Counted from the first letter of the stretch, positions 11,712 to 24,828 are shown. The stretch is 37,661 bases of DNA from Legionellales bacterium (GCA_002692205.1 NZJM01000013.1:1-37661); one strand, 5' to 3'. The notes: generated by a model not told the origin, from the letters alone. Translations and numbers: made by a program.

Positions 11712-13170
11712 CATCTAGTTTATTTTTTAATAATTGGTTAACTTGAGATGGATTTGCCTTACCTTTTGATTTTTTCATGATTTGACCCACAAAGAAACTA
11801 ATAAGTTTTTGTTTTTTCTCGTCAGTTGATTTTTTATATTGATCCACTTGAGTTTTATTCTCATTAATAGCTTCATCAACAAATTTTTCAATTTCCTTTG
11901 AGTCTGTAACTTGCTGAAGATTTTTATCCTTAATAATTTCTTTTGCATTTCCCTCGCCATTCCACATTGCTTCAAAAACTATTTTTGCGATTTTGCCAGA
12001 AATTGTATTATTTTTTATAAGATTTATCATTTCTCCTAGCATTTTTGATGAAACAGGATTATTTTTTAAGTTTTTATTTTCTTTATTTAGTGCAGCCGAG
12101 AGATCTCCCATAATCCAATTTGCGCATATTTTTGGATCATCTGTTATTTTTAGAGTTTCTTCAAAATAATAAGCAATATCTGGGTTTATGGTTAAGTTGA
12201 TACTGTCATACTCTGATAATCCTAATTCTTTTATAAAACGTGCTCTTTTTTCATCTGGTAATTCGGGTATTTGTTTTTTAATTTTAATTTTCATTTCATC
12301 TGAGATGAAAATTGGCAGTAGGTCTGGGTCTGGAAAATATCTATAATCATTAGCCTCTTCTTTGCTTCGCATTGGGCGAGTTTCATTTTTATTAGGATCA
12401 TATAGGCGAGTTTCCTGTGTAATTCTTTTTCCAGACTCGATTGAATCTATTTGACGACTAACTTCATAATTAATAGCAGATTCAATAAATTTAAAAGAGT
12501 TAAGGTTTTTTATTTCTGTGCGAGTACCCAATTCTTTCTCATCGATATGTCTAACTGAAACATTTGCATCACATCGAAACGATCCTTCTTGCATATTACC
12601 GTCACAGATCTCTAGATATTGGACAAGAGAATGTATTTTTTTTAAATAACTTATAGCTTCTTTTGCATTATTCATATCGGGTTCTGAAACAATCTCAAGC
12701 AAAGGATTTCCAGCACGGTTTAGGTCAATTGCAGTATTATTTCCAAATTCTCCATGAATCGATTTTCCAGCATCTTCCTCTAGATGAGCTCTTGTAATTT
12801 TTATTACTTTACTCTTCCTTTCTTCTGTTTCTATTTCGATCTGACCGTTAGCTACAATAGGTAACTCGAATTGACTGATTTGATAGCCTTTTGGCAGATC
12901 GGGATAAAAGTAGTTTTTTCTAGCAAAAATAGATTTTTCTGGAATCTCAGCTCCTATAGCTAACCCAAATTTTATTGCCATCGAAATTACTTGTTCATTA
13001 ATAACTGGGAGCACACCTGGCAAACCTAAATCTACTGCGCAAGCCTGTGTATTTGGTGCACCACCATATAGTGTTGATGAGCCTGAGAAAATCTTACTTT
13101 TCGTAGCGAGCTGAGCATGTATTTCAAGCCCTATAACGGTTTGCCATTTCATAGGTTTATTGATACCCAC
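11707..13170 (-). CDS. gatB: Asp-tRNA(Asn)/Glu-tRNA(Gln) amidotransferase subunit B
   Basis: [30 protein letters not shown] and [12 protein letters not shown]. Confidence 0.98.
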   Translation of the reverse strand: MGINKPMKWQTVIGLEIHAQLATKSKIFSGSSTLYGGAPNTQACAVDLGLPGVLPVINEQVISMAIKFGLAIGAEIPEKSIFARKNYFYPDLPKGYQISQFELPIVANGQIEIETEERKSKVIKITRAHLEEDAGKSIHGEFGNNTAIDLNRAGNPLLEIVSEPDMNNAKEAISYLKKIHSLVQYLEICDGNMQEGSFRCDANVSVRHIDEKELGTRTEIKNLNSFKFIESAINYEVSRQIDSIESGKRITQETRLYDPNKNETRPMRSKEEANDYRYFPDPDLLPIFISDEMKIKIKKQIPELPDEKRARFIKELGLSEYDSINLTINPDIAYYFEETLKITDDPKICANWIMGDLSAALNKENKNLKNNPVSSKMLGEMINLIKNNTISGKIAKIVFEAMWNGEGNAKEIIKDKNLQQVTDSKEIEKFVDEAINENKTQVDQYKKSTDEKKQKLISFFVGQIMKKSKGKANPSQVNQLLKNKLDD

Positions 13171-14611
13171 TCGGTATTTTTTGATGCCAATCGGTTACTT
13201 TTTGATATTGATGCGCCACATTCATTAGTAATGACTCTTGAAAATAGTTACCAATCAATTGCATTCCAACAGGTAACGCATCAATAAAACCAGATGGAAT
13301 AGAGATTGCTGGCAATCCTGCTAGATTTGCTGAAACGGTATATATATCTGAAAGATACATACTAATTGGATCATTAAGTTTTTCATTCAACTGAAAAGCT
13401 GTGCCGGTTGTTGTTGGGCTAGCCAGAATATCAACATTTTTGAAAACTTTTTTAAAATCATCACTTATAATTTGCCTAACCTTCTGTGCTTTTAGATAAT
13501 ATGCGTCATAATAACCAGCTGAAAGAACGTAAGTCCCAATCATAATACGTCTCTTTACTTCTTTACCAAATCCCTCCTGCCTACTTCGACTATATAGATC
13601 TATCAGATCTTTTGGATTATCACAGCGATGCCCAAAACGAACACCATCATATCTGGATAAATTAGAGGAACATTCAGCTGGCGCAACAACATAGTACGCA
13701 GGAATAGATAATTCTGTATTTGGTAAATCAACATCGATACATTTTGCACCAAGCTTTTCTAATTCTTTTATGCTAGCTTCTGTTATATCAGCAACTTCAC
13801 TATTTAAATTCTCTTCAAAATATTGTTTTGGTAACCCAATTTTTAATCCTTTTATCGAATTATTTAAAGATTTTGTATAATCTTCTATTTTTTTATCCAC
13901 CGATGTCGAGTCATGTTTATCAAAACCAGAAATAACATTCATAATTAATGCTGCATCTTCTGCTGTTTGTGTCATTGGCCCCCCCTGATCGAGGCTCGAT
14001 GCAAATGCAATCATTCCGTAACGAGAGACTCTTCCATAAGTTGGTTTTAATCCTGTTATTCCACAGAATGACGCTGGTTGTCGTATTGACCCTCCCGTAT
14101 CAGTACCAGTAGCTGCAGGACATAGTCGTGCTGCAACAGCACTTGCAGATCCACCAGATGATCCTCCTGGAACGCAGCTTACATTCCATGGATTTTTTAC
14201 TGGACCAAAGAAACTTGTTTCATTTGATGAGCCCATAGCAAATTCATCCATATTAGTTTTTCCTAACATAATAAAACCATTTTCATCCATCCTTTTTACT
14301 AATGTTGCATCATAAGGCGCTATAAAATTACTTAGCATTTTAGAGCCACAAGTCGTTTTTATTTCATTTACACAAAAAATATCTTTTTGAGCAATCGGGA
14401 TTCCCGTTAATGGTGTGCAATCGCCACTAGCACGTTTTTTATCAGCAATTTTGGCTTTGTGAATTGCACTTTCTTCAGAAATTGTAATAAAACAATTTAA
14501 TGAATTATTATGTTTCTTGCAGCGCTCAATATACATACGAGTTAATTCTTCGCTACTTATTTTTTTTAATTCTAATGCAGATGAAAGTTCTGTTAATGTA
14601 GATTGGTGCAT
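13157..14611 (-). CDS. gatA: Asp-tRNA(Asn)/Glu-tRNA(Gln) amidotransferase subunit A
   Basis: Amidase signature [51 protein letters not shown]; overlaps gatB by 14 nt. Confidence 0.98.
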   Translation of the reverse strand: MHQSTLTELSSALELKKISSEELTRMYIERCKKHNNSLNCFITISEESAIHKAKIADKKRASGDCTPLTGIPIAQKDIFCVNEIKTTCGSKMLSNFIAPYDATLVKRMDENGFIMLGKTNMDEFAMGSSNETSFFGPVKNPWNVSCVPGGSSGGSASAVAARLCPAATGTDTGGSIRQPASFCGITGLKPTYGRVSRYGMIAFASSLDQGGPMTQTAEDAALIMNVISGFDKHDSTSVDKKIEDYTKSLNNSIKGLKIGLPKQYFEENLNSEVADITEASIKELEKLGAKCIDVDLPNTELSIPAYYVVAPAECSSNLSRYDGVRFGHRCDNPKDLIDLYSRSRQEGFGKEVKRRIMIGTYVLSAGYYDAYYLKAQKVRQIISDDFKKVFKNVDILASPTTTGTAFQLNEKLNDPISMYLSDIYTVSANLAGLPAISIPSGFIDALPVGMQLIGNYFQESLLMNVAHQYQKVTDWHQKIPSGYQ

Positions 14612-14649
14612 ATTTTAATTAATATATTTTATGATTTTATTTAAATAGA

Positions 14650-14937
14650 TTATTCAATAACTTTAGGTACAAGATAATACCCATCTTTCGTTTCTGCAGA
14701 ATTTGCCTGAAAATTTTCACGTTGATCAGTTTCCGTGACTTCATCTGTTCTAAGACGTGAAAATAGTTCAAGCGGATGGGCAAGTGGCTCGATATCAGTA
14801 GTATCAACCGAATTCATCGTTTTGATTAGTTCTACAATATCCGTCAATTCCTTGGATATACTAGTAATATCCTCATCACCTATCGCTAGCCTTGCCAGTA
14901 AAGCGATTTTTTGCACTTCAGATTTATCGATAGACAT
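14650..14937 (-). CDS. gatC: Asp-tRNA(Asn)/Glu-tRNA(Gln) amidotransferase subunit C
   Basis: MSIDKSEVQKIALLARLAIGDED and DIEPLAHPLELFSRLRTDEVTE. Confidence 0.96.
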   Translation of the reverse strand: MSIDKSEVQKIALLARLAIGDEDITSISKELTDIVELIKTMNSVDTTDIEPLAHPLELFSRLRTDEVTETDQRENFQANSAETKDGYYLVPKVIE

Positions 14938-15133
14938 ATAAGTAGTTGTTCTTATTTATTGAAAAAATTAGAGTTTTTGTGTTTCTTGTGCTTGCTCAAA
15001 GCTTCGCTCGTTGATAAAGTTACGTATCGGATTATCATAAATTATTGAGTTAATATACAGCATCACAGCAAGCACTATAATTTTAGATGAATACGAAAGT
15101 AGTTGCTATATAACATTTAATATTCATCGATAT

Positions 15134-16226
<1,093 letters not shown>

Positions 16227-16243
16227 TAGAGGAGAGTATTCAC

Positions 16244-17104
16244 ATTAGCGATTTGTTTCGAAAGGGAGTATCTATAAATGCTTCTTTCCTATTTTTCCTT
16301 ATGGTATCAATTACAATTATATATTTTGATAACCAGAAAGATGCCTTGAGAACAGTACGTTCTTTCATATCTACATTAATTCATCCCATAGAATTAATAG
16401 CTAGTTTACCTTATCAAATAAAAGATAGTATCGCTGACTTATTAATTTCGCATCAAAATTTATCAGCTGACAATGAAAAATTGATAGAGGAATTACTTTT
16501 AATAAGAACGAGATTGCAGAAATATGAAATTATAGAATCTGAAAATCGCCGATTACGTAATCTATTGAAATCAACATTTCGTCTTGAAAATAAAATTCTA
16601 TTAGCTGAATTAGTGGCTGTTCAGTTAGACTCATTTCAAAAAAAAATTGTTATAAATAAAGGAGAAAAAGACCTAGCTTATGAGGGGCAGCCGGTAGTTG
16701 ATTCCGGTGGGATTATGGGTCAAATTATCCAAACCAATTCCTTTTCAAGCACAGTACTGTTGATAACCGATCCAAATCACGCTTTGCCAGTTCAAATAAA
16801 TAGGAATGGCCTACGTGCAGTTGCAGTTGGTTCAGGTGAAAGCAACAAACTAATTCTCGAAAATCTTCCCAATCCATTAATTACAAACTCAGACCTTCCA
16901 AATAGCGCACATATTATAGTCGGTGATTTAGTAGTTTCATCAGGTCTGGGGCGACGTTTTCCTAGAGATTTCCCTGTTGGTGAAGTGGAAGAGATAAAAC
17001 AGGATCTTAGTAAATCCTCATCTAAAATAATTGTTAGACCTTTTGCGCAATTTGAAAATATAAGAGAAGTTCTCATGGTTTGGCCAAATCAATATAAAGA
17101 CTAG
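16244..17104 (+). CDS. mreC: Rod shape-determining protein MreC
   Basis: Downstream of mreB; N-terminal LFRKG, TM, coiled coil, GGIMGQIIQTNSFSSTVLLITDPNHALPVQ and DLVVSSGLGRRFPRDFPVGEV. The start is uncertain: the track uses TTG at 16223, while an ATT at 16244 fits the SD sequence GGAG (16231-16234) better. Confidence 0.93.
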   Translation: MSDLFRKGVSINASFLFFLMVSITIIYFDNQKDALRTVRSFISTLIHPIELIASLPYQIKDSIADLLISHQNLSADNEKLIEELLLIRTRLQKYEIIESENRRLRNLLKSTFRLENKILLAELVAVQLDSFQKKIVINKGEKDLAYEGQPVVDSGGIMGQIIQTNSFSSTVLLITDPNHALPVQINRNGLRAVAVGSGESNKLILENLPNPLITNSDLPNSAHIIVGDLVVSSGLGRRFPRDFPVGEVEEIKQDLSKSSSKIIVRPFAQFENIREVLMVWPNQYKD

Positions 17105-17129
17105 TAGTTTTTAGGTAGCAATAAATAAT

Positions 17130-17609
17130 ATGCAAATAAAAAGTTATCTTATAATAATTGTGACATTTATTTTTGGCTTTGTTTTATCAGCCATACCTCT
17201 GCCTGATACAGTTAGCAACTGGAGACCATCCTTAGTACCGTTGATATTAATTTATTGGTGTATGGCGTTACCAAATAGATTTGGAATAAAATCTGCGTGG
17301 TTTTTAGGAATGGTATTCGATGTGCAAAAAAGTTTTGTTCTTGGGCAGCATGCTATTGGCTTTATTTTTTTGGCCTATATTATACTAAAAAATCATAAGC
17401 GAATAAGAGTTTATCCATTACCACAACAAGCTATGATCGTTTTTATCTATTTATTAATATACAAAAGCATAATGTTACTAATCATGTTTTTATCGGGCTC
17501 TGTACTCCATACATGGTCTTACTGGTTACCGATAGTAACAAGTGTTTTATTATGGCCATTTTTATTTTTGGGTATGAGATATTTCCGACGTAGATATAAT
17601 ATATCTTGA
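17130..17609 (+). CDS. mreD: Rod shape-determining protein MreD
   Basis: Hydrophobic 159-aa multi-TM protein directly after mreC; RPSLVPLILIYWCMALPNRFGIKSAWFLGMVFDV. Confidence 0.92.
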   Translation: MQIKSYLIIIVTFIFGFVLSAIPLPDTVSNWRPSLVPLILIYWCMALPNRFGIKSAWFLGMVFDVQKSFVLGQHAIGFIFLAYIILKNHKRIRVYPLPQQAMIVFIYLLIYKSIMLLIMFLSGSVLHTWSYWLPIVTSVLLWPFLFLGMRYFRRRYNIS

Positions 17610-17635
17610 ACAAGACTCATGATAAAAAATAACTA

Positions 17636-19528
17636 ATGAGATTTTTTTTTAGAGATCAAGTAGAAGTTATCCTTAAAGATCGGGATAAAGAATCTTCTAT
17701 TATAAAAAAACGTATATTTATAGTAGGGAGTATTATAGCTTTACTTATAGGCGGGCTTATCTTCGGGTTATTTTCTCTTGCCGTGGTTCAGCATGAGCAT
17801 TACACAACCTTATCTAAAACTAACCGTCAAAAAATCTTACCAATAGCCCCAATTAGAGGGTTAATCTATAGCAATGATGGAGTCGTTCTTGCAGAAAATA
17901 AACCCACATACAGTCTTCAGGTTATTCCAGAGAAGATAGATGATATTGACAATTTAATTACTAGGCTTAGAGAAATAGTTCATATAGATGATGAAGATAT
18001 TAAAAAATTTCAATATTTATCTAGTAAAAAAAGACGTTTTGAAAGAGTTGCTTTGAAAGAAAATTTGACAGAAAAAGAAGTCGCGTTATTTTCTGTGAAT
18101 CGTCATTTATTCTCAAGTGTAGACGTTGTCGAAAGTTTTTACAGAAATTACCCTTTAGGAAAAGATCTTGCGCATAGCATTGGTTACGTATCACGTATTG
18201 ATGAGAATGATCTCGAAAATATTTCAGAAGCTGGACTAAGTTCGAACTATATCGCTACAACGCATATAGGAAAACTTGGTATTGAGAAATCATACGAATC
18301 ATTTTTGCATGGAAAGGTTGGCTATCAAAAAGTTGAAGTTAATGCTGAGGGTAGAGTAATTCGTATTCTAGAAAAAACAAGTCCTATATCAGGTAATAAT
18401 ATTTATTTATCCATAGATTTATTATTACAAAAGACTGCTGCTGAGTCATTGGGGGATAGAAAAGGAGCTATTGTTGCAATGGATCCACGAAGTGGAAATA
18501 TCTTAGCATTTGTAAGTTCGCCTACATATGACCCAAATCAATTCTCAAGTGGTATTAATGCCGCACTATATAAATCATTATTATCATCAAAAAATAAGCC
18601 GTTAGTAAATCGGGTTATCCAAGGAAAGTATCCACCAGGGTCAACAATAAAGCCTTTTTTGGGATTAATAGCTTTAGACAATGAAATTAGAAATCTTAGT
18701 GATGAGGTTTGGTGCCCCGGTTGGTTTTCTCTAGATGGGCATGATCATCGATATCGTGATTGGAAGAAAGAAGGACACGGACGTACCAATTTGGATAAAG
18801 CAATAATAGAGTCATGTGATGTTTTCTTTTATAAGTTAGCTTTTCGGCTAGGTATTGATGAAATATATAGAGGATTATCAGATTTTGGTTTTGGTCAGGT
18901 CAGCGGGATCGATATTACTGCCGAAAAAAATGGACTTTTACCCTCTAGAAGATGGAAGAAAGAAAATATTAAGGACCCTTGGTTTCCCGGGGAAACAGTG
19001 ATTTTAGGTATTGGTCAAGGTTATGCATTAGCTACACCGATGCAATTAGTTGTAGCAACTGCAGCTATTGCAAATAAGGGTATTCTATTTGAACCAAAAT
19101 TAGTTTCGGGCATAAGTAACCAAGAAGGAATTGGAATTACCACTACTTCAAATAAAATAAAAAATAGAATTCAGTTAAAGAATAATAGTTCTTGGAAAGA
19201 AATTCTTAAATCTATGCAAAGTGTTGTGCATGACACAAATGGTACAGCTTGGAAGAGCGGATTAAATGCCGAGTATAATTTTGCTGGAAAAACGGGTACA
19301 GCACAGATAATAGGTATAGACCAAGAAAGCGAATACAAAGAGGAAGAAATTCCTGATGACTTAAAGGATCATGCACTTTTTATTGCATTAGCACCAGTTG
19401 AGCAACCCGAGATAGCTTTGGCTATAGTGGTAGAAAATGGAGGAGGTGGTTCGAAAACCGCTGCACCAATAGCGAGAAAAATGCTAGATAGTTATTTTTT
19501 TAGAAAGGATTCAAATTCAGATGAGTGA
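17636..19528 (+). CDS. mrdA: Penicillin-binding protein 2 (peptidoglycan transpeptidase)
   Basis: PBP2 motifs GAIVAMDPRSGNILAFVSSPTYDPN, PPGSTIKPF (SxxK) and KTGTAQ. Confidence 0.97.
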   Translation: MRFFFRDQVEVILKDRDKESSIIKKRIFIVGSIIALLIGGLIFGLFSLAVVQHEHYTTLSKTNRQKILPIAPIRGLIYSNDGVVLAENKPTYSLQVIPEKIDDIDNLITRLREIVHIDDEDIKKFQYLSSKKRRFERVALKENLTEKEVALFSVNRHLFSSVDVVESFYRNYPLGKDLAHSIGYVSRIDENDLENISEAGLSSNYIATTHIGKLGIEKSYESFLHGKVGYQKVEVNAEGRVIRILEKTSPISGNNIYLSIDLLLQKTAAESLGDRKGAIVAMDPRSGNILAFVSSPTYDPNQFSSGINAALYKSLLSSKNKPLVNRVIQGKYPPGSTIKPFLGLIALDNEIRNLSDEVWCPGWFSLDGHDHRYRDWKKEGHGRTNLDKAIIESCDVFFYKLAFRLGIDEIYRGLSDFGFGQVSGIDITAEKNGLLPSRRWKKENIKDPWFPGETVILGIGQGYALATPMQLVVATAAIANKGILFEPKLVSGISNQEGIGITTTSNKIKNRIQLKNNSSWKEILKSMQSVVHDTNGTAWKSGLNAEYNFAGKTGTAQIIGIDQESEYKEEEIPDDLKDHALFIALAPVEQPEIALAIVVENGGGGSKTAAPIARKMLDSYFFRKDSNSDE

Positions 19529-20612
19529 ATATACCTTGAGTAATAGAGTACATATTGATTTTATACTTACGGCACTTATTTTTTCATTATGTTCATTTGG
19601 TATTATTATACTCTACAGCGCGAGCGGGCAAAATATAGATCTTGTATATAGTCAGATAGCCAAATTATTCATCGCTTTATTATGTATGATTCTTGTTGCT
19701 CAGATTCCACCTGCAAATTTAAATCGCTTATCTTTATTATTATATGTTTTAGGAGTTATTCTTTTAATATTTGTGATTATATTTGGCGATATTGGTAAAG
19801 GTGCGCAGCGCTGGCTAGATTTAAAGGTCTTACGATTCCAGCCGTCTGAATTAATGAAAATTGCGGTGCCCATTTTGCTTTCATCCTATTTATCAGATAG
19901 ATTTTTGCCGCCAAAATTTTTAAGGATTATTTTGTCTTGTATTTTTATAGCGATACCCGTTATTTTGATCGCTAAACAGCCAGATCTCGGTACCGCTTTA
20001 TTAGTAGCGGTAGCTGGATTTTCAGTTATTTTTATTGCTGGAATATCATGGCGTTTTCTATTTTGTATGAGTATTCTTTTTGCTGCATGCGTACCTTTAT
20101 TGTGGCATTTTATGCGAGATTATCAGAAGCAAAGGGTGCTAACTTTTTTAGATCCCGAGAGTGATCCATTAGGTGCCGGATATCATATAATTCAATCAAA
20201 GATAGCAATTGGATCTGGTGGTTTTACAGGAAAAGGTTGGCTCAATGGAACACAGTCACATCTTGAATTCTTGCCAGAGCGGTCAACAGATTTTATTTTT
20301 GCAGTATTATGTGAAGAGTTTGGTATGCTTGGCGTTATCTTTCTATTGTTAATCTATTTGTTAATAGTTTTTCGTGGTTTATATATATCGTATAAAGCTC
20401 AAGATGCATTTCGTCAATTATTAGCTGCGGGCATAACATTAACTTTTTTTGTTTATATTATTGTTAATATGGGTATGGTAATTGGACAACTCCCTGTTGT
20501 TGGTGTTCCACTACCGCTTGTTAGTTTTGGCGGGACATCAATCGTAACTTTGATGATAGGTTTTGGTATTTTAATGTCAATACACACACACAAAAGATTT
20601 TTAAAACGCTAA
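19521..20612 (+). CDS. rodA: Rod shape-determining protein RodA (SEDS glycosyltransferase)
   Basis: RWLDLKVLRFQPSELMKIAVPI, HFMRDYQKQRVLTFLDPESDPLGAGYHIIQSKIAIGSGG and LPLVSFGGTS; overlaps mrdA by 8 nt. Confidence 0.97.
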   Translation: MSEYTLSNRVHIDFILTALIFSLCSFGIIILYSASGQNIDLVYSQIAKLFIALLCMILVAQIPPANLNRLSLLLYVLGVILLIFVIIFGDIGKGAQRWLDLKVLRFQPSELMKIAVPILLSSYLSDRFLPPKFLRIILSCIFIAIPVILIAKQPDLGTALLVAVAGFSVIFIAGISWRFLFCMSILFAACVPLLWHFMRDYQKQRVLTFLDPESDPLGAGYHIIQSKIAIGSGGFTGKGWLNGTQSHLEFLPERSTDFIFAVLCEEFGMLGVIFLLLIYLLIVFRGLYISYKAQDAFRQLLAAGITLTFFVYIIVNMGMVIGQLPVVGVPLPLVSFGGTSIVTLMIGFGILMSIHTHKRFLKR

Positions 20613-20623
20613 GATAATTTTTT

Positions 20624-21613
20624 ATGAATATATATTATATTACAAAGATATTACTATTGATTTTTTTCATGACATCACACTCGCATGCAAAAGATATTGA
20701 TTCGGTAAATAAATTTATATCATATATGCAAGACACACACGGATTTGATAAACAAATATTAATTCCATTATTTGATAATGCTATTATTTCAAATACTATA
20801 CTGGAGGCAATAAGCAGGCCTGCTGAAAAAAAATTGTTATGGCATCAATACCGTAAAATTTTCATTCAGAAAAAAAGAATTGAGCAAGGTGTTCAGTTTT
20901 GGGAAAATAATGAATCGAAATTAAAAGAAGCAGAAAAAAAATTTGGTGTTCCACCTGAGATTATAGTAGCAATTATTGGTGTGGAAACGTTTTACGGAAA
21001 AATATCTGGTGATTATCGTGTTATTGATGCACTAAATACACTTGCTTTTCATTATCCAAAACGAGCTGCCTTTTTTCGCTCCGAACTTGAGCAATTTTTG
21101 TTGCTTGCTAGAGAGCAGAATTTTAATCCTAAGGATTTGAAAGGTTCTTATGCCGGCGCTATGGGGATGCCTCAATTTATCTCAAGCAGCTATCGTAATT
21201 ATGCGATTGATTTTGATAATGATGATGTAATAGATATTTGGAACAATAGGAATGATGTTATTGGAAGTATTGCTAATTATTTTTCTAAACATGGGTGGAA
21301 AAGTGGTGAGCCGGTAATTTCAAAGGTTTCGATTGAAGGTGAAAACTATAAGAAGATTCTCGATAATAAGTTACATTTAAATATAACAGGATCAGATTTA
21401 GACAAATATGGAATTAAAACTAATTTGTCTTTTAATGAAAATGAAAAATTGAGATTATTTCAATTTAATTTTGAAAAATTTTCTGAATTCTGGCTTGCTA
21501 GAAATAATTTTTATGTGATAACTCGTTATAATCATAGTAAATTATATGCAATGGCAGTTTACGAGCTAGCATTAAAGGTAAAAAAATATAAAGATGACAA
21601 TTTCACATATTAG
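20624..21613 (+). CDS. mltB: Membrane-bound lytic murein transglycosylase B
   Basis: EKKFGVPPEIIVAIIGVETFYG and GSYAGAMGMPQFISSSYRNYAIDFDNDDVIDIW. Confidence 0.94.
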   Translation: MNIYYITKILLLIFFMTSHSHAKDIDSVNKFISYMQDTHGFDKQILIPLFDNAIISNTILEAISRPAEKKLLWHQYRKIFIQKKRIEQGVQFWENNESKLKEAEKKFGVPPEIIVAIIGVETFYGKISGDYRVIDALNTLAFHYPKRAAFFRSELEQFLLLAREQNFNPKDLKGSYAGAMGMPQFISSSYRNYAIDFDNDDVIDIWNNRNDVIGSIANYFSKHGWKSGEPVISKVSIEGENYKKILDNKLHLNITGSDLDKYGIKTNLSFNENEKLRLFQFNFEKFSEFWLARNNFYVITRYNHSKLYAMAVYELALKVKKYKDDNFTY

Positions 21614-22439
21614 TAAATACAGAATTAACTATTTGAGTATATTAATAAAACCTATTTTTTTTATATTTGCTTATTTTATTCTCTCTTCCTGTAGTCGTCT
21701 TGATAAAGTCATAACTCCCGGCGATGCAGCTCCAGATAAAGAGATCGATGTCTCTGTAATACCAAATGCAAAGCCAAAAAATGAGCCCAAGAGTCGATAT
21801 GGAAACCCAAAATCATATGTTGTTTTTGGTAAACGATATTATGTAATGAATAGTAGTAAAGGTTATGTAGAAAAAGGGATTGCTTCCTGGTACGGCACCA
21901 AATTTCATGGTAGGAGAACTTCAAGTGGAGAAACATATGATATGTATGCTATGACAGCAGCGCACAAAACTCTTCCTTTACCAACTTATGCAGAAGTAAC
22001 AAATCTGAATAATGGCAGATCTATCATAGTTAAAATTAATGATAGAGGACCATTTCATGAAAATCGTATTATTGATCTGTCATATACTGCAGCGATTAAA
22101 CTCGATATTGTCAAAAAAGGGACAGGCTTAGTTGAAGTTAAAGCAATTTCATCTAATGTTAATCAAGAAAATTTGGTTGAAGATGAAATTATTACAAATA
22201 AAAATAATAGTTTCTATATACAAGTAGGTACATTCGGTGAATTACAGAATGCCAAGGTATTAAAACGAAAGCTTGAACCCCTCGCTGAGAATTTAGTCGA
22301 AATTAGTAACATTGTTATTTCAGGTGAGACATTGTATCGTGTAACGATAGGTCCATTTAAAGACAGCAAAGCTTCCGATCGTATCGTCTCCAAACTGTCA
22401 AATTTCGATATTTTTGAGTATCGTATTGTTACAAATTAA
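21594..22439 (+). CDS. rlpA: RlpA-like lytic transglycosylase lipoprotein with C-terminal SPOR domain
   Basis: Lipobox-like ILSSC; double-psi beta-barrel GIASWYGTKFHGRRTSSGETYDMYAMTAAHKTLPLPTYAEVTN; SPOR-like FYIQVGTFGELQNAKVLKRKL. Confidence 0.95.
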   Translation: MTISHISKYRINYLSILIKPIFFIFAYFILSSCSRLDKVITPGDAAPDKEIDVSVIPNAKPKNEPKSRYGNPKSYVVFGKRYYVMNSSKGYVEKGIASWYGTKFHGRRTSSGETYDMYAMTAAHKTLPLPTYAEVTNLNNGRSIIVKINDRGPFHENRIIDLSYTAAIKLDIVKKGTGLVEVKAISSNVNQENLVEDEIITNKNNSFYIQVGTFGELQNAKVLKRKLEPLAENLVEISNIVISGETLYRVTIGPFKDSKASDRIVSKLSNFDIFEYRIVTN

Positions 22440-22457
22440 TCTAATAAATAGTAAATT

Positions 22458-23621
22458 ATGAATATTAAATTATATTACAGTCTATTATTGATATTTTTTT
22501 TCATTATCAGTAAGAATTCCTATGCGGAAACAGCGATTGTTCCAGCATTTCCGAAAATTGCAGCATCATCATATTTATTAATGGATTTTGATAGCGGCGA
22601 GATATTGGCAGAAGAAAATATCCATGAAAAATTAGCACCAGCAAGCCTTACAAAAATGATGACAGTATATGTTATTGGGCATGAGCTAAAAAAAGGAACA
22701 ATATCTTTGTCAGACGAGGTTTATATAAGCGATAAAGCATATAGTACTTTTGGCTCTAGAATGTTTATTGAAGTAAATAGCAAGGTCATGTTAGAGGATC
22801 TTTTGTATGGTGTAATAATTCAATCGGGCAATGATGCTAGTGTTGCATTAGCAGAACATGTATCAGGAAGTGATGAAGCTTTTGCCATTCTTATGAATAA
22901 GCATGCAGAAAATTTGGGCATGAAAGATTCATACTTTGCTAATAGCTCAGGCATGCCAGTCGATGGTAATGGAAATCTAACAACCGCATATGATTTAGCA
23001 ATATTATCCCAAGCATTAATAAGAGATTATCCAGATATATATAAAATTCATATGATCAAAGAATACACATATGGAGAAAAAAAGCCGATAACTCAATACA
23101 ACCGAAATAGATTACTCTGGCGAGATAAAAGTGTTGATGGTATTAAAACAGGCCATACAGAGGAGGCTGGCTATTGTATGGTCACATCTGCAATTAGAGA
23201 TAATATGCGTTTGATTGCAGTTGTTATGGGGGCTGACAGTAAAAATTCAAGAGTTAAATCTAGTCAAACAATATTAAATTATGGCTATAGATTTTTTCAA
23301 ACACATAAGCTTTATGAAGCTGGTGATGTGATAGCTAATGCAATGATATTTAGAGCTGATATCGATAGCGTTGGGCTAACTATTCAGGATGATATATACA
23401 TAACAATTCCTAGAGGGCAGTATGATAAGTTAGAGCCTACTGTCGAGATTGATAAGAGAATAATAGCACCCATCGAGAAGAATTCTAAGCTTGGAGTATT
23501 GAATATTATGTTATCAGATATAAATATTAAATCAGTTTCCCTGCTAGCTAACAACACAATTTCTAAAGGTAGCATTTTTAATCAATTAAAAGATCAAATT
23601 CGCCTCCTTTTGATTAATTAA
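22458..23621 (+). CDS. dacA: D-alanyl-D-alanine carboxypeptidase (PBP5/6 type)
   Basis: Signal peptide; APASLTKMMT (SxxK), SGN (IQSGNDASVALAEH) and KTGHTEEAGYC. Confidence 0.96.
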   Translation: MNIKLYYSLLLIFFFIISKNSYAETAIVPAFPKIAASSYLLMDFDSGEILAEENIHEKLAPASLTKMMTVYVIGHELKKGTISLSDEVYISDKAYSTFGSRMFIEVNSKVMLEDLLYGVIIQSGNDASVALAEHVSGSDEAFAILMNKHAENLGMKDSYFANSSGMPVDGNGNLTTAYDLAILSQALIRDYPDIYKIHMIKEYTYGEKKPITQYNRNRLLWRDKSVDGIKTGHTEEAGYCMVTSAIRDNMRLIAVVMGADSKNSRVKSSQTILNYGYRFFQTHKLYEAGDVIANAMIFRADIDSVGLTIQDDIYITIPRGQYDKLEPTVEIDKRIIAPIEKNSKLGVLNIMLSDINIKSVSLLANNTISKGSIFNQLKDQIRLLLIN

Positions 23622-23630
23622 TTATCCATT

Positions 23631-24470
23631 ATGAGCTTGGTATATCTTAATGGAGAGTTCAAGCCAATTGAAGAAGCTTCAGTCAACGTAATGGATCGCG
23701 GCTTCATATTTGGTGATGGAGTTTATGAGGTCATTCCTGTTTTTAATCGAAAAATTTTTCGGTTTGACGAACATATAAAACGTTTAGAGACAAGTCTTGC
23801 TAAAATTTATATGAATAATCCATTATCAAAGAATGACTGGCATTCTATTTTTGATAAGTTAATAGATTGCACAAAAGAACTAGACCAATCAATATATTTG
23901 CAGGTAACTCGTGGTATATCCGAAAGAGATCATGATGTTTCAATAGCGGATAAGCCAACAATATTCGCAATGAGTCGACCAATAAGAAAAAATGATTTTT
24001 TTTCAGGAATTAAAGCAATTACACATGATGATATTCGGTGGCAGTATTGCGATATAAAAGCGATAACATTATTGCCGAGCGTAATATTGAGACACAAGGC
24101 AAAAGAAATGGATGCACGTGAGGCCATTCTAATAAGGGATGGTTTTGTAACGGAAGGCGCAGCAAGCAATATTTTCATTCATATGGATAATAAAATTTTT
24201 ACTCCACCAAAAACTAGCCATGTTCTCTCAGGAATAACACGAGATTTACTTGTTGAGATATTATTAGAAAATAAAATCCCTCTACTAGAGGAGCCTATTA
24301 GTGAAAATATGTTATTCAATGCTAATGAGATATGGATAACAAGCTCAACATGGGAAATAGTACCTATTGTAAAATTAAATGATAAATTAATTGGTAGTGG
24401 CAGGCCTGGTTTAATTTGGAAAGAAGTAAATAGTTTATATCAAGAATTTAAAGGTACTTATTGCAACTAA
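23631..24470 (+). CDS. dat: D-amino acid aminotransferase (class IV PLP enzyme)
   Basis: [35 protein letters not shown] and [21 protein letters not shown]; adjacent to dacA. DAAT versus branched-chain aminotransferase is inferred from context. Confidence 0.88.
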   Translation: MSLVYLNGEFKPIEEASVNVMDRGFIFGDGVYEVIPVFNRKIFRFDEHIKRLETSLAKIYMNNPLSKNDWHSIFDKLIDCTKELDQSIYLQVTRGISERDHDVSIADKPTIFAMSRPIRKNDFFSGIKAITHDDIRWQYCDIKAITLLPSVILRHKAKEMDAREAILIRDGFVTEGAASNIFIHMDNKIFTPPKTSHVLSGITRDLLVEILLENKIPLLEEPISENMLFNANEIWITSSTWEIVPIVKLNDKLIGSGRPGLIWKEVNSLYQEFKGTYCN

Positions 24471-24471
24471 T

Positions 24472-24828
24472 ATGGAGATATTTAAAACATTTACAATTGA
24501 GGCAGCACATAGGCTTCCGAACTTGCCATCAAAACATAAATGCAGTCGTTTACATGGACATTCTTTTGTAATCGAAATTCATATTCAGGGCGATGTCAAC
24601 GAAAATCAAGGTTGGGTGATGGATTTTGCTGATATTAGTCAAGTATTTAAGCCTATTTATGATCGTTTAGATCATCATTATCTCAATGATATCAAGGGTC
24701 TTGAGAATCCTACAAGTGAAAATCTAGCTAAATGGATTTGGGACGAAATTATTTTAGAACTACCATTGTTGTACTCAATTGTTGTAAGAGAAACTTGTAA
24801 TTCTGGTTGTGTTTATAGAGGTTCCTGA
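24472..24828 (+). CDS. queD: 6-carboxy-5,6,7,8-tetrahydropterin synthase (queuosine pathway)
   Basis: [26 protein letters not shown] (Zn His residues and catalytic Cys), [35 protein letters not shown] and [11 protein letters not shown]. Confidence 0.94.
   Translation: MEIFKTFTIEAAHRLPNLPSKHKCSRLHGHSFVIEIHIQGDVNENQGWVMDFADISQVFKPIYDRLDHHYLNDIKGLENPTSENLAKWIWDEIILELPLLYSIVVRETCNSGCVYRGS

Noticed and set aside
14938-15133. Possible gatC promoter elements on the minus strand
   Set aside because: Candidate hexamers were found only at non-standard spacing (about 21 nt), so I could not support a call.
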